DNA from: Armigeres subalbatus
Lineage: Eukaryota; Arthropoda; Insecta; Diptera; Culicidae
Direction: 5' to 3'
Assembly (NCBI RefSeq): GCF_024139115.2
Contig: NC_085139.1
Coordinates: forward strand, 65,887,203 to 65,951,202
Length of the DNA: 64,000 bases
The position numbers and the translations under genes were made by a program. Of this stretch, positions 32,434-44,649 are shown piece by piece. Every line of letters starts with the position of its first letter. Positions within the stretch are counted from its first letter, which is position 1. The notes under the pieces are model-generated. The model saw only the letters and a program-made list of their open reading frames with translations, ran no database searches and had not been told where the DNA came from.

Positions 32434-33130
32434 AAGAGAAGCTGCGCCTAGCTGCTCTTCCGTTAGGAGTGTCACTTCCAGCTGCAGCACGAAGTCTTGG
32501 GCTAGTCTACCGTCTTGTAGCCGCTCAATGTTAAGCCGCAGCGTTCGACTTCGAGGCGTGTGCGGACGTTCGTGATGTCGGAGAAGAATTTACCGTCGAT
32601 TAGAATGGTCTATTTGGTTTTCCTTTTCCTGGTTGGGTGATCTCCATGTGGCCTTGTGGATATATTTGCAGAGGAAGAAAGTGCTTCGATACGGTATGCA
32701 GACTGTCCGGTTCCTCCCTTCCTACCTGAGCGTTTATTTCGCCGATTACGATTTTGACGTCCCGCAGTGGACATTCATCATTGTCTGCTCCAGCTGTGCA
32801 TAGAACGCTTCTTTCTCGTCGTCGGGTCGCCCTTCGTGTGTTGATGATGCTGACTTTCATTCTCAGCTTGCACATCATTGCGCTAATTGGCTCCCACCCA
32901 AACACGCGTTGGAGCATCTTGCCCAGCACTATGAAGCCGGTTCCCAGCGAGTTGGTGGTTAGAAGGTAGCTGATCGATGCCCGCTTTTTCTCACTTTCTG
33001 TCCTATCCAGCAAATTTTCTGCAGCGCTACGACGTCGAAGTTGCGGGATGTAATTCATCGCAGATTATCCTGTCGCAACCTAGCGATTTGCAGTTCCATG
33101 TTCCAAGATTCCAATCGTGATCCTCAGGCA
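32434..33130 (-). pseudogene. RTE-type fragment related to copy A, with internal deletions
   Basis: Close to the endonuclease half of 11495-14600 in DNA and protein: NSLGTGFIVLGKMLQRV, CPLRDVKIVIGEINAQVGRE and DSLHTVS are readable. Compared with copy A it lacks several blocks. Further right the N terminus of the endonuclease is readable (NFDVVALQKI, with an upstream stop). It joins the other RTE fragment at about 32433, probably by insertion or deletion. Confidence 0.7.
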
Positions 33131-33769
33131 ACGGGTCTGAGACTGTGCCGATTATATAAAGTGGTATTATCTCTTATTTCGATCATAAGTTGTGGTTTTA
33201 CAGGCGATTGGGCCTGCGAAAACCTCTTGTCTCGTCGGAGGGCTGCCGTGCCAGATCTGTTTAGTGTTCCACCTGATACCATCAGGACTTGGACTTGTGT
33301 GCTTCGAGTGGAACACGGTCGCTTTGGTAGAGCCTGCTTACGGATACATGCAGCTTTTTATAGAAGCTTAAACTATAAACTGGGCTATTAACTGGGCAAG
33401 TGAATCAAACAACTCAGTTGAATTTTTTTTTTAAATCATCTTTGAACATATTTTCAAATCTCGCATAACATATGATTACGGCTTATAAACCAAAACCATG
33501 ATTTTTGATTTTCTGGCATGAACGATTGCTTTGTAAATTATTCTTCATGCTAGTTAAAACTCCGTACTTGATATCTCTTAAGAAATACATTAATTGCTAT
33601 TTTGAGTGAACGTCTTATAAACCATTTGCATCGTAGTAGTTTTTAAGTCCTTTGTTGGCGCCCTTAACTACCATGCGGAATGTTTGCTTTGGGTTTTAGG
33701 CCGTTCACTTTATATTGTTTATTTAGAAAAACTAGCTTCAAGTTATTTTAAATTGTGTATACTGTGGGG
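33131..33769. other. No gene; small repeat fragment
   Basis: Includes a 32-bp relic (33391-33422) of the TIR family at 1457-1630. Otherwise unassigned. Confidence 0.4.
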
Positions 33770-34213
33770 AATAAAGTGAGCCTGAAAAAAGCATTTCCGG
33801 TTTTCGGTTACATTGATAAATAAAATAGTATTTAAATAAAATAAAATGATAAATAACGAATTTGAAATTCTATCGTGGTAGGCATTTGAAATGCCAGCAT
33901 ACTAAGAAGCTAATGAGTAGAAATTTGAAATTGAATCTCAGTTGGCTGACATAGAATTCTAGATTGTTACTTGTTAGAAGGGGATAAAGAAAATATATGA
34001 AGATCATTCAGTGTTCGTTTCTTGAGGCATAAACACGTCATTTGTTTGCAAGTGTCCAACGCTTATTTTCAACAAAAAAATAAGTTGGTGAACGGATTTG
34101 CTTGGCTACGACATGACCGAGCGTCTGTTCACCAAGGAGGTGCGGCTCCAACAGCGTCTGTTCTGGCATCCAGCGGCTGAGTATGAAATGCTTTTTTCAG
34201 GCTCACTTTATTC
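33770..34213. repeat. TIR element abutting the minisatellite
   Basis: GAATAAAGTGAGCCTGAAAA at the left and inverted TTTTCAGGCTCACTTTATTC at the right. The left 80 bp recurs at 36641-36730. The right terminus merges directly into the tandem array starting at about 34214. Confidence 0.65.
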
Positions 34214-35905
34214 GATTTGGATTTGGATTAGATTTGGATTGCATTTGAATTGGTTTCGGATTGGATTTGGATTTGGATGGGATTTGTATTGGATTTGGAT
34301 TTGGATTGGATTGGATTTGGATTGGATTTGGATTGGATTTGGATTGGATTGGATTTGGATGGATTTGAATTGGATTTGATTTAGATTTGATTTGGATTGG
34401 ATTTGGATTGGATTGGATTTGTATTGGATTTAGATTGGATTTAGATTGGATTTGGATTGGGTTTGGATTGGATTTGGATTGGATTTGGATTTGGATTGGA
34501 TTTGGATTGGATTTGGATTGGATTTGGATTGGATTTGGATTGGATTTGAATTGGATTTGGATTGGATTTGGATTGGATTCGGATTGGATTTGGATTGGAT
34601 TTGGATTGGATGTGGATTGAATTTGGATTGGATGTGGATTGGATTTTGATTGGATTTGGTTGGTTTGGATTGGATTTGGATTGGTTTGGATTGGTTTGGA
34701 TTGGATTTGGATTGGTTTGGATTGGGTTTGGATTGGTTTGGATTGGTTGGATTGGTTTAAATTGGATTAGGATTGGATTGGTTTGGATTGGTTTGGATTG
34801 GTTTGGATTGGTTTGGTTTGGATTGGTTTGGATTGGTTTGGATTGGTTTGGATTGGTTTGGATTGGTTTGGATTGGATGTGGATTGGATGTGGATTGGTT
34901 TGGATTGGTTTGGATTGGTTTGGATTGGATTGGTTTGGTTGGATTGGATTGGTTTGGATTGGTTTGGATTGGTTTGGGTTGGTTTGGTTTGGATTGGTTT
35001 GGATTGGTTTGGTTTGATTTGGATTGGTTTGGATTGGTTTGGATTGGTTGGTTTGGATTTGGATTGGTTTAGATTGGTTTGGATTGGTTTGGATTGGTTT
35101 GGATTGGTTTGGATTGGTTTGGATTGGTTTGGATTGGTTTGGATTGGTTTGGATTGGTTTGGATTGGTTTGGTTGGTTTGGATTGGTTTGGATTGGATAT
35201 GGATTGGTTTGGATTGGTTTGGATTGGTTTGGATTGGTTTGGATTGGTTTGGATTGGTTTGGATTGGTTTGGATTGGTTTGGTTGGTTTGGATTGGTTTG
35301 GATTGGTTTGGATTGGTTTGGATTGGTTTGGATTGGTTTGGATTGGTTTGGTTGGTTTGGATTGGTTTGGTTGGTTTGGATTGGTTTGGATTGGTTTGGA
35401 TTGGTTTGGATTGGTTTGGATTGGTTTGGATTGGTTTGGATTGGTTTGGTTGGTTTGGATTGGTTTGGATTGGATGTGGATTGGTTTGGATTGGTTTGGT
35501 TGGTTTGAATTGGTTTGGATTGGTTTGGATTGGTTTGGATTAGATTTGGATTGGTTTGGATTGGTTTGGATTAGATTTGGATTGGTTTGGATTGGATTTG
35601 GATTGGATTTGGATTAGATTTGGATTGGATTTGGATTGGATTTGGATTGGATTTGGATTGGATTTGAATTGGATTTGGATTGGATTTGGATTGTATTTGG
35701 ATTGGATTTGGATTGGATTTGGATTGTATTTGGATTGGATTTGAATTGGATTTGGATTGGATTTGGATTAGATTTAGATTGGATTTGGATTGGATTAGGA
35801 TTGGATTTTGATTGGATTTCGTTTGGATTTGGATTGGATTTGGATTGGATTCGGATTGGATTTGGATTGAATTTTGATTGGATTTGGATTGAATTTGGAA
35901 TTTGG
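34214..35905. repeat. 1.7-kb G/T-rich minisatellite (GGATTGGATTT / GGATTGGTTT)
   Basis: Tandem short units with no C on the plus strand over long runs. The two flanks (about 34.2-34.7 and 35.55-35.9 kb) are mostly GGATTTGGATT-type units; the centre is homogeneous GGATTGGTTT decamers. Reading frames stay open by chance in several phases (WIGLDWFGLV-type repeats) and should not be annotated as protein. Confidence 0.9.
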
Positions 35906-36064
35906 AAATACCAAATTTAAATTTGGATAGTAAACCAATTGTTTTAAACAGAAATTACTGAGCAGTTTTAGGACAGCGTCAATGCTTTATAGCTACAAGC
36001 AATCAATTTACAGCTGTTATTGATATTTAAACACATGCGTGGGTATAAAAAAAATAATACAATT

Positions 36065-36391
36065 ATTGCGCTTTTTGCACTTTATAAGAGTATTGCGAGA
36101 TTTTTTTTCTCACAGTCATCTTTTTCTCACACTCAATACACTCAAAAAAGTTTGATTTTCCGTGTATAATATTTGGGTGTGAGTGCTCAATCTGAAAACA
36201 AATAGACGTCAAATCACGGCGGGAATCGATTTAGTGTACACGCTTACATGTGACTAACGAGTAATGGGTTATAACTGGGTAAATTTCAGTAACAAAAATC
36301 GATCAACCCGAAATAAGAGTGAGTGTGAGAAAAAGGTACGAACAAATCACAATCTACACATAACTCTACAAATTGGTGAAATCGGCAATAA
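36065..36391 (-). repeat. Dispersed repeat, unoccupied copy
   Basis: Inverted, full-length counterpart of 19046-19790 without the 418-bp insertion. Starts ATTGCGCTTTTTGCAC and ends ATCGGCAATA. Confidence 0.75.
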
Positions 36392-36440
36392 ATTTATGTT
36401 TTCGTATAAACAGCTCCAAATAATTTGCTTATCAGAATAA

Positions 36441-36607
36441 AGGCCACCTTACACCTCGGGAAAATTTTCCGCCGGATTTTGGCCCCCGTGTATTTTAAAT
36501 GGGGCCGGGATTTTGATTTTCCGTGCCCAATTCCCGAAAACATCGCATATGCAAAAACACATGGGGAAAAAATCCGCGGACCAAATTCCCGAAGTGTAAG
36601 GTAGCCT
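36441..36607 (+). repeat. MITE with TAA duplication, copy 1
   Basis: AGGCCACCTTACACCTCGGG at the left, inverted CCCGAAGTGTAAGGTAGCCT at the right, TAA on both sides. The ends match the second copy at 37068-37233, which lies in the opposite orientation. Confidence 0.75.
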
Positions 36608-36640
36608 TAAACAGTGAAAGAGTAGAGACAGTGAATATTG

Positions 36641-36730
36641 TGGGGAATAAAGTGAGCCTAAAAAAAGCATTTCCGGTTTTCGGTTACATTGATAAATAAA
36701 ATAGTATTTAAATAAAATAAAATGATAAAT
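36641..36730 (+). repeat. Left-end fragment of the 33770-34213 family
   Basis: Almost identical to 33766-33855 (TGGGGAATAAAGTGAGCC, then TTCCGGTTTTCGGTTACA). It is cut at 36731, where another repeat begins. Confidence 0.75.
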
Positions 36731-36945
36731 ATTGCGCTTTTTGCACTTTATAAGAGTATTGCGAGATTTTTTTTCTCACAGTCATCTTTTTCTCACACTC
36801 AATACACTCAAAAAAGTTTGATTTTCCGTGTATAATATTTGGGTGTGAGTGCTCAATCTGAAAACAAATAGACGTCAAATCACGGCGGGAATCGATTTAG
36901 TGTACACGCTTACATGTGACTAACGAGTAATGGGTTATAACTGGG
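36731..36945 (-). repeat. Dispersed repeat, truncated copy
   Basis: Same as the first 215 bp of 36065-36391, in the same orientation. Ends at AACTGGGT followed by a T run. Confidence 0.75.
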
Positions 36946-37067
36946 TTTTTTTTAGACGAGTTGGAACGGAAGAAAAAAAATGAAATGGAAAATACTTGTT
37001 TACATTCTAATGCGTTCTTTCTCTTTTATTCCTATTGGGGATTCAATTTTTTGCTAATTAAATCTAA

Positions 37068-37233
37068 AGGTAGCCTCACACCTCGGGAATTTGGTTCGTG
37101 GAATTTTTCCCCATGCATTTTTACATATGCGATGTTTTCGGGATTTGGGCACGGAAAATCAAAATTCCGGCCCCATTTAAAATACACGGGGCAAAAATCC
37201 GGCGGAAAATTTTCCCGAGGTGTAAGGCAGCCT
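37068..37233 (-). repeat. MITE with TAA duplication, copy 2
   Basis: AGGTAGCCTCACACCTCGGG to CCCGAGGTGTAAGGCAGCCT, flanked by TAA on both sides. Inverted relative to 36441-36607 and about 85-90% alike by eye. Confidence 0.75.
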
Positions 37234-37824
37234 TAACTCCGGACTTGAACGCTTGGAGCTGTGTTTGATGCTTTTTGTTTAGGTTTGTCGCTTGCTTTAC
37301 CATCTGATCCAACACGGATCTGCATGGATGTATGATTGGAAGGGATAAAAAGCAGAAGGATTTCATCTGCCTCTTTATCAAGGGCGAGAAGGTATTAAAA
37401 ATGACGAGGAAAATAATACAATCTGTAATTATTTATAGATGGATTTGTTTGTATTTAAGAAACCCATTTAGAAAATATCTTTCAGGTGAAGATTAATAAA
37501 TATTGCTGTAGAATAAATTCACAGCTCATGAAACATTTTTATGGCATTTTCCATGTAATATGATGCAGACTTGGCTGCAGATTATTATTTATCATTGTAG
37601 CAATATTGAAAAGCATACACGACTGATTACAAAAACAAATGTTTTTAATGCGAGTAAAAGAGACAGGTTATAATATTCTAGGTGTGATTGTTATTGATTC
37701 TACCAAAACGTCATAGATAGTAGCTCTAAATTGGTAACAATAATTCTCTTATTCGGCTTGAATCCACAGTGCTTATATCAAAGCGTTATATACCGATATA
37801 CGGCTTCTTTTCATGCTTGAAGTT

Positions 37825-39593
37825 TATCCAGCTTTCCACGCTCGCCATAATGGCGACTGCTATAAATAATTTTGACATTAACTGCTTCCGACGCTGAAAT
37901 GATTTCGACGCTGAGTGGTATCTTAGCAACCATTTCACATTGTTTGTTTACTGAGTTATTTTATTGAGTAAGCTGAGAAAACAGAAAAAACTATCCTAAA
38001 GGTAAATGCCTGTGAATTTGTAATAGAAAAGCATTGCATATTTTAGCATGGAAGCATGAAACTTCATTTGACGAATGGTTATGAACTCTACCTATGTTGC
38101 GAGGATAACATATGATTTAGCTTTAATGCTAAATACTGAAAGAGAAGCTATTATGACGTCATTACGTTGATTTTCTATTGGACCGGGTTCGCTGCTAGAT
38201 GCTCTGGAAGCTCTCTTGATTGTTCATCAGTTTTTTGGTCGATCAATTAAGTTATTAGACAGCGCCCAATTTCTGTAATTTCATGCAAACTGTATAATAT
38301 ACTTGTAGGTTCAAGAAGATGAAGTTAGAAGGATTTGCATAGCTAATTTGTGTTTAAAAACTATCAGGGCGAATCTCTTTACCCCTCTTCAGGCGCTAAA
38401 CCAGATTTAAGCGTATGGATAAGCACCGTATAACGCCCTAAACGTAATGGAACGGACAGGCGACGGTAACGGTAAGATTTGACTATTGGCCACACATATT
38501 ATATGTTGAATTCTGCCGTTACCGTCGCCGTTTCGTTCCATTGCGTGCAGGGCTTCAGAGTTCAGCGGTGATGAAGCAGTTGGTTCTTAGAATGCTTAAG
38601 TGATTGCGGTACAAACGGTTGTGAAATCAAGTTTAAATAAATTCAAAGAAAACAAATTGGATTTAATAAAATGCAATTTAACAAAAACAAAATTAATATT
38701 TAGCAATAGAATATTTTTGTACATATTTTTTGAGTACTGTGAATATTCAAATTATGAGCTATTCAAGTCAACCGGTGTGCTGAGGAAGTATGATGATTTA
38801 TAATCTTTCTTAAGAGGTAAATTAATAAGCCGTTATCTGGCTGCCTATAGCATTACCAATTTCATTGTGTTGTCAAGTAAGAGCAATGCTTAGATCAATT
38901 TTATATGCAGGCAACTTTAATTGAAAATCAATCATTCAGTACAGGCGTTTCTTTCTTGGATTTTTTTCCGTTATGGCGATAAATTTATAATCTCTCCTAT
39001 ATTTTTATCCTCAGCATTTTTCTATTCATTGTTCTACGTATAGGTAAGGGCTGCTACCGGGCATGTTTAGTTATATTCTGTGAATTTAAACTTAGTTGAA
39101 GGTCTGGTTTATGGAACTAGGAAAGTTCCTCTGTTTTTCAGGAACATGGAAGAAAAAAAACTGTTGAGGTTTCAGTAAACGATTGATTTTAACACCCATA
39201 AGAACAGAGCGTGTATTTCTGAATATAATAAGGGCCACCAGGGACTCGAAAGCCAAGACATATTTAGATTTCGGAGCGACTTCATGTTTGACGAGCGTGA
39301 GCGATATGTCCAGCGTTTTGTGTAAAACATCCTGTGAGTTGCTGCCGTGCATAAAAAATGAAATGCAAATTACAAAGATTTTCTTCCGATGCTTCAAAGT
39401 TGAGGCCTGAAAGGATACAATTTTGTATTAAATAAATTAAAATGGCACCTGCACCTTTCCAATTTTTTTTACCATTAGTAAATAAACAAGATAAAATGGT
39501 TGCTATGGCATCGCTCAGCGTCGGAATTATTTGAGCGTCGGAAGCAGTTACTGTCAGAATTATTTATAGCATTCGCCATTATGGCTAGCGTGG
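37825..39593. mobile_element. 1.8-kb element with inverted arms of about 110 bp
   Basis: The left arm has TCCAGCTTTCCACGCT, CCATAATGGCGA, GCTATAAATAATT and AACTGCTTCCGACGCT; the right arm has the inverse of each in reverse order. The outer ends beyond TATCCAGC are not clear and no target duplication was found. The interior has only short frames, so it is probably a non-autonomous DNA element, or two inverted copies of one repeat. Confidence 0.5.
38434..38553. repeat. Palindromic MITE
   Basis: AACGTAATGGAACGG and GGCGACGGTAACGG at the left have inverted partners CCGTTACCGTCGCC and CGTTCCATTGCGT at the right. Confidence 0.65.
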
Positions 39594-42503
39594 AAAGCTG
39601 GATACGGCTAATTAGCACTTAAAAATCATATATACAGCTTACAGGCACTGAAATGTTGTTATATGGTTTATATAAGGCTTATTAAAGTGCTTAATGGTTA
39701 CCTGGGAGGTTTTCTATATATCGCATAGCAGAACTGCTCTGGCTAACAAATCTAAACAAATCCGATGGTGTTAGTAGCTTTGAGCAAACGGCTTAAAAAC
39801 CAGACGTGTTGCCGGTGATGCGAGTAATGCGAGTTTTAGCTGAAATTTTGTACATTTCGAATGGTTTTTCGATTAATCTTAATAATATAACCATTTACGT
39901 ATAGTATTGACATGGTTTTGGCAATGAAATGAGTTTCTTCTTCAATAAATGAACTAAATTAGTCATAGAAAATTTGAACCTCAATTTTTCTCGGTTCAGC
40001 TTTGCTGGTTTTTCGGCCCTAATCATATGTTGCTCGAGAAATTTATAAACAGTGAATAACCATCTTTTTATTTTGAACTACCCTAATGTGGATCATAATT
40101 GCATGCAAGCTGTGGATCTTTTTTTTGACAGACGCTATCTCCAAAGTCCAAACTAAAGAAGGGTGGGACGATGAAGAAGAAAAAAAAACAGTGGTGAAAA
40201 TTTATTTTCTTCCCAAAGAGCCAAATCAGAAGTGCAAGTGAATCCGTGCGCGACGCGACGCGAGTGCTGCCTGGTTTTACGCTTATTTTCGGTGGAAAAT
40301 GCATTCCTTCCGGTACGCAGTGATCCGTTTCGCAAAGCCAGTGATGTAACAAATCCAATGGGTAAGGAAATGCCAGCTCTGGCTGAGGGTTCGACCGATT
40401 TTTCGTGCATTGAATACAGCAGAAGTGAAGCACTGGAACCTCCCGCTGGGAAGCGAACGTAGGTCAGAAGAAGGAGCATCAGAAGGGGCGGAACGCTGGT
40501 TAGATTAAATTTGCGTGGATGGAACAAAAATCAATTTCAAGGAAACAGTGAAGGAAAAGCTCACGGATAAAAATTGGGTGTGTTGGTGAAAATGGAATCA
40601 GCATAGAATTGTGCTGAAAGTTTGTTATGTTTTCAACGGGAACGTAATATTAAATAATTTGGTCTGGAGAAAAAAAATCTCGGCAGCAAGTTTGCTTTTG
40701 GATTTGTGCAAGAGGTCCAAGTAGTAAGTGAGGGTACAGTTTTTTGTGAAAGGGCTCCAGGCAGGGGCAATCCGGTTTTCTGTGCAGGGCACTAAGCAGG
40801 AGCACAAAGAAGATGTTGGGAGAAAACTAACGACGAAGGAAGAGTTAAAAAAAGTGCAAACGATACACTGGCTTACAGAATGAATCTAAACTTTTGAACT
40901 CCAATTTAAGATGTTAAATTTGGTCTCGATTTATGAAGTATGATGTGGTGATATAACTCCGGTAAAGAACATATCTAAATATTCAGATTAATATTATTTT
41001 TCAATTGCGGATCCAACTCGTATTCGTATCTATTGGAATATAGAGTTTCATACAACAATTCTGATAAATCTGAAATTGGACTTGTAAAATTGTCTAATCG
41101 GTAAATAACTTGGATTCTGATCTTATATCATCAAATGCGTTAATCCAGCCTTTTATAATTGATGTATTGAAAGCATTCTTCAGTTAATTTGAGATCAAAA
41201 GTTCTGTAAACTAGTGTTATCGCTGTTCCTCCTTGTTGAATTGAGTGGGCCCTTTGGCGTCCAATATGCTGGTGGAAGAAGCTCTAGTGGATGGTTTATG
41301 GTGATAGGTCTGAGAGCCAATTGTGCAAATTTTAGCCATCAAACCACATGAAAAGCGAAGATGGACTGCATGCAATTGTGTGCCGAGTAGAAGCGCCTAC
41401 AACGCCCTGGTGGCAGAGTGTTACTCATGTTTTTGATGCGGAAGAAGTGACTGCAATACAAGGGATCACGTATTATGCTGCTGATGATGCTGTGGATATG
41501 AACGCCTGCATTTGCCGTCGTTGCTGTTTGTTGCATCGCTAAGCAGAGCGGTGATGTATTGATGTGCAAGGTGGAGAACACTCCTACACCACACGACACT
41601 ATTGGCTGATCAATCTTTCCAGTGCCAGTCGACGTACATTGCCAAAAAAGGACTTTCTTGCTGCTGCCTTCATCCGGTTTACTTCTCCTGATTCGAATCG
41701 TTCAGACGTCACAACGCGCTCTGTGTTCAAACAGGTATGAAATAAATGAATTATAATTGTTTTGCATTGTTAATATGTTGCTCAGAATGGAAACAATCTA
41801 TTCACATATTCATTCTACGAAAGGATCTAACTACCTTCTGCATTTCTGAATAATAATGGCAGCCAGGACTGCCTTCTGCAAGGGAAAAAGTGTGTAGGCA
41901 AAAAATCGATAAAGTCTAGAGCACTTCATCCATGCGGCGTGCCGACGAATCCGGCAACCGACCGAATAGCAGCCACCGCACTGCTGTCGCTGCCCAATGA
42001 TACCTACGTTGTTTCGTTCTGTTTTACTCGTGGTTCTATTCTTGTATCCACCCACCGCAACTATTTACCAATCTTCTTCGCTTGCCTGAAAGAAGAGTGA
42101 AGCTCCATCATAATAATCAGAAAATTCCTCGCCTGGTCTTCTTCATCTAATGTGATGGATTGCCTCATACCAGTATGAAGGTACATCTGAGTCATTTTGA
42201 AATTGAATTGAATTAGGTGGAGTCATTCATGCCTATTGCATTGGCTCAATGGGCTGCGACGTATGCGTATGTATGCGACATCAACTTTGTCAAAGGTAGG
42301 AAAGTAATGAGAAAAGTTTACGATTCAACTCTGTAATTGGGGTTGATTTTTTATGTTTCTACCATTTTTGCTTTTCTCTTGCCTATTTAACAACATTTTA
42401 CACCTACAGACTGCTTTCGTGATTGCTTTGAATTATTTATAAGATGTTTCGAATTAGGTTTTTTTAGATCATTATGTTGTTGTTGCTGTTGTTTGCTCTA
42501 CAC
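39594..42503. other. Gene-less stretch, nothing recognised
   Basis: About 2.9 kb with no convincing coding frame and no clear inverted or direct repeats. A GC-richer part at 40230-40500 with a donor-like GGGTAAGG near 40360 could be an untranslated exon of a gene extending outside the window, but nothing confirms it. Confidence 0.4.
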
Positions 42504-42606
42504 CTTCTTCTTTTTGGCATTACATCACCAACTGGGACTCAGCACTTCCACATTTATTAATTGCATGGTTTCCAAAACTAAGTTACTATTTTTGCATTCG
42601 CATATC
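42504..42606 (-). repeat. Feilai-like SINE fragment
   Basis: The reverse complement matches the 3' half of 56441-56733: TTCTTCTTTTTGGCATTACA, CTGGGAC, AGCACTTCCACA, TTTTTGCATTCG. An internal block is deleted and the tRNA-like head is missing. Confidence 0.65.
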
Positions 42607-43866
42607 TGTTCTGAACAGTGAATGATAGATTCCACAACATTTTATTGAGTGTAAACTGTATTTCATATACTAAACTTAATTTATTTCCAATTTTATTTCT
42701 GAATTTGTTTCGTAGAATGTCTGCACTGCATATTTTACAGTATTTTGTTTTTTTTTATCAAACTTTCATCAACTTAATTGTTTGGTTGAAAATCATCTGC
42801 TGAAAACGCCGATTGAAAGAAAGAATTTTAGTCGGCAGCCTACTCGAATCAGCGTGTGAAAAAAAAACCCACATAGCTAAAGGCTACACTCCGGAGTCTT
42901 TACTCACCGAAAACCATATCTTAACTAATCGTTCTAACAATCAGTAATCGATTCTAATATATCTCGTAGTCTTCGTGCAATATTAAACAACGAATTGATA
43001 TGCGATTCCTGTAGTGTTGAAGCTCATGATTATTAACCCCCAGTCATATAGAATCGCTCCTTGCCGGTGCCCAATGGGGAAGCGCCATAGTCAGTACAAT
43101 GAAAAATTCCACCTCATCATACCAATCCTCATACAAACCTAAAACCTAAAGCAGCTTCTATCCAAATCAGCCCAAACAATCGGATCACACCCAGAATGTG
43201 AAACAGAGTCGACTGAATCGAGACGAAGCAAAATTTATTCTTTGAACCAGCTTAATACATACTTAGTTTGTTGCTACCGGTGCCGGTGTTTAGAAAGTTT
43301 GATAAGTTTATCATCTACATTTCGGGTTGATCATGTGCGAAATGGTGTTAGAAAACCGGACAAAAATGTGTAATGGCGGATAACAATGATTTTCATGAAA
43401 TAACTTTCCCCGCCTATGATTTTTATGAGACATTTCTAAGTGCCTTTTAAGAATTTTGTACACCCTTACGACAAGAAATAACGGGTACCGTAGACGTATT
43501 TTGCACATCGACAAAGAAAGCGAACATAGTATTACTGTAATATGCAAGGCGATCAGTGAATCATAGCCATTTGAATTTTGCCCTCCACAACCATCACAGT
43601 GTATGAAGGGATGTGGGACAAAAGATTGAAAGAACAAAACGTCCAATAAACAAATTTTCAAAATCTTCAATGCATTCTACCATTCTATTCTTGAAATAAA
43701 ATGTTGAAAAATATGTTAAGAATATGCTTATGAACTAAAATCTAGAGTCTGAACGTTCGGAAGCCTTCACTTGAGAGATTTTTTCCCGAAAAGCTCAATT
43801 GCTTCGTTGCAAGAAGATCGAATGCTTCCCTCCTCCTTCCAAGCTGCTCATAAACCTTATTTCATG
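42607..43866. other. Gene-less stretch, nothing recognised
   Basis: AT-rich, only short frames on either strand, no repeat structure seen. Confidence 0.4.
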
Positions 43867-44340
43867 CTCGGAAGCCTCCTTCCGAGAGGCTCGGAAGCCT
43901 CCTTCCGAGAGGCTCGGAAGCCTCCTTCCGAGAGGCTCGGAAGCCTCCTTCCGAGAGGCTCGAAAGCCTCCTTCCGAGAGGTTCGGAAGCCTCCTTCCGA
44001 GAGGCTCGGAGGCCTCTTTCCGAGAGGCTCGGAGGCCTCCTTCCGAGAGGCTCGGAAGCCTCTTTCCGAGAGGCTCAGCCTCCTTCCGAGAGGCTCAGAG
44101 CCTCCTTCCGAGAGGCTCGAGCCTCCTTCCGAGAGGCTCGGAAGCCTCCTTCCGAGAGGCTCGGAAGCCTCCTTCCGAGAGGCTCGGAAGCCTCCTTCCA
44201 AGAGGCTCGGAAGCCTCCTTCCAAGAGGCTCGGAAGCCTCCTTCCAAGAGGCTCGGAAGCCTCCTTCCGAGAGGCTCGGAAGCCTCCTTCCGAGAGGCTC
44301 GGAAGCCTCCTTCCGAGAGGCTCGGAAGCCTCCTTCCGAG
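43867..44340. repeat. 23-bp minisatellite, left part
   Basis: About 20 tandem units of the type GGAAGCCTCCTTCCGAGAGG followed by CTC (23 bp). The unit is nearly self-complementary. Because 23 is not a multiple of 3, all phases alternate and stay open, producing spurious long frames on both strands. Confidence 0.92.
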
Positions 44341-44649
44341 TAGACCTGTGCGCCGAAGTATTTGTGAACGGCGGCGGCGTAAGGCCATTTTTACACCGGC
44401 GGCGGCGGCGTCAGCGGCGTCACGCCGTAAGCAATGTTCGGCGGCGGCGGCGGCGTGTATCGGCGTGAAGAATTTTGAGCTGAGAAAAAAAGTTTCACGC
44501 AGCAAGCCAGATGATGCTTTTTATTTTTTTGTACAATTACTAGCTACAGTCAGACTGATGGGGTGAACATCATAATAGGTGTAGCTTGTATGTCCAGAGC
44601 AAAAGTTTACATCACATCCTCCACTAGGACATTGCCGCATCACAGCACA

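Noticed and set aside
34562..35617. Frames of 150-240 codons rich in Trp, Gly, Leu, Phe
   Set aside because: Translation of the GGATTGGTTT array in several phases at once; no conserved domain is possible.
40232..40462. Possible exon
   Set aside because: GC content and a donor-like site are suggestive, but overlapping minus-strand frames of similar length and no domain make it unsupported.
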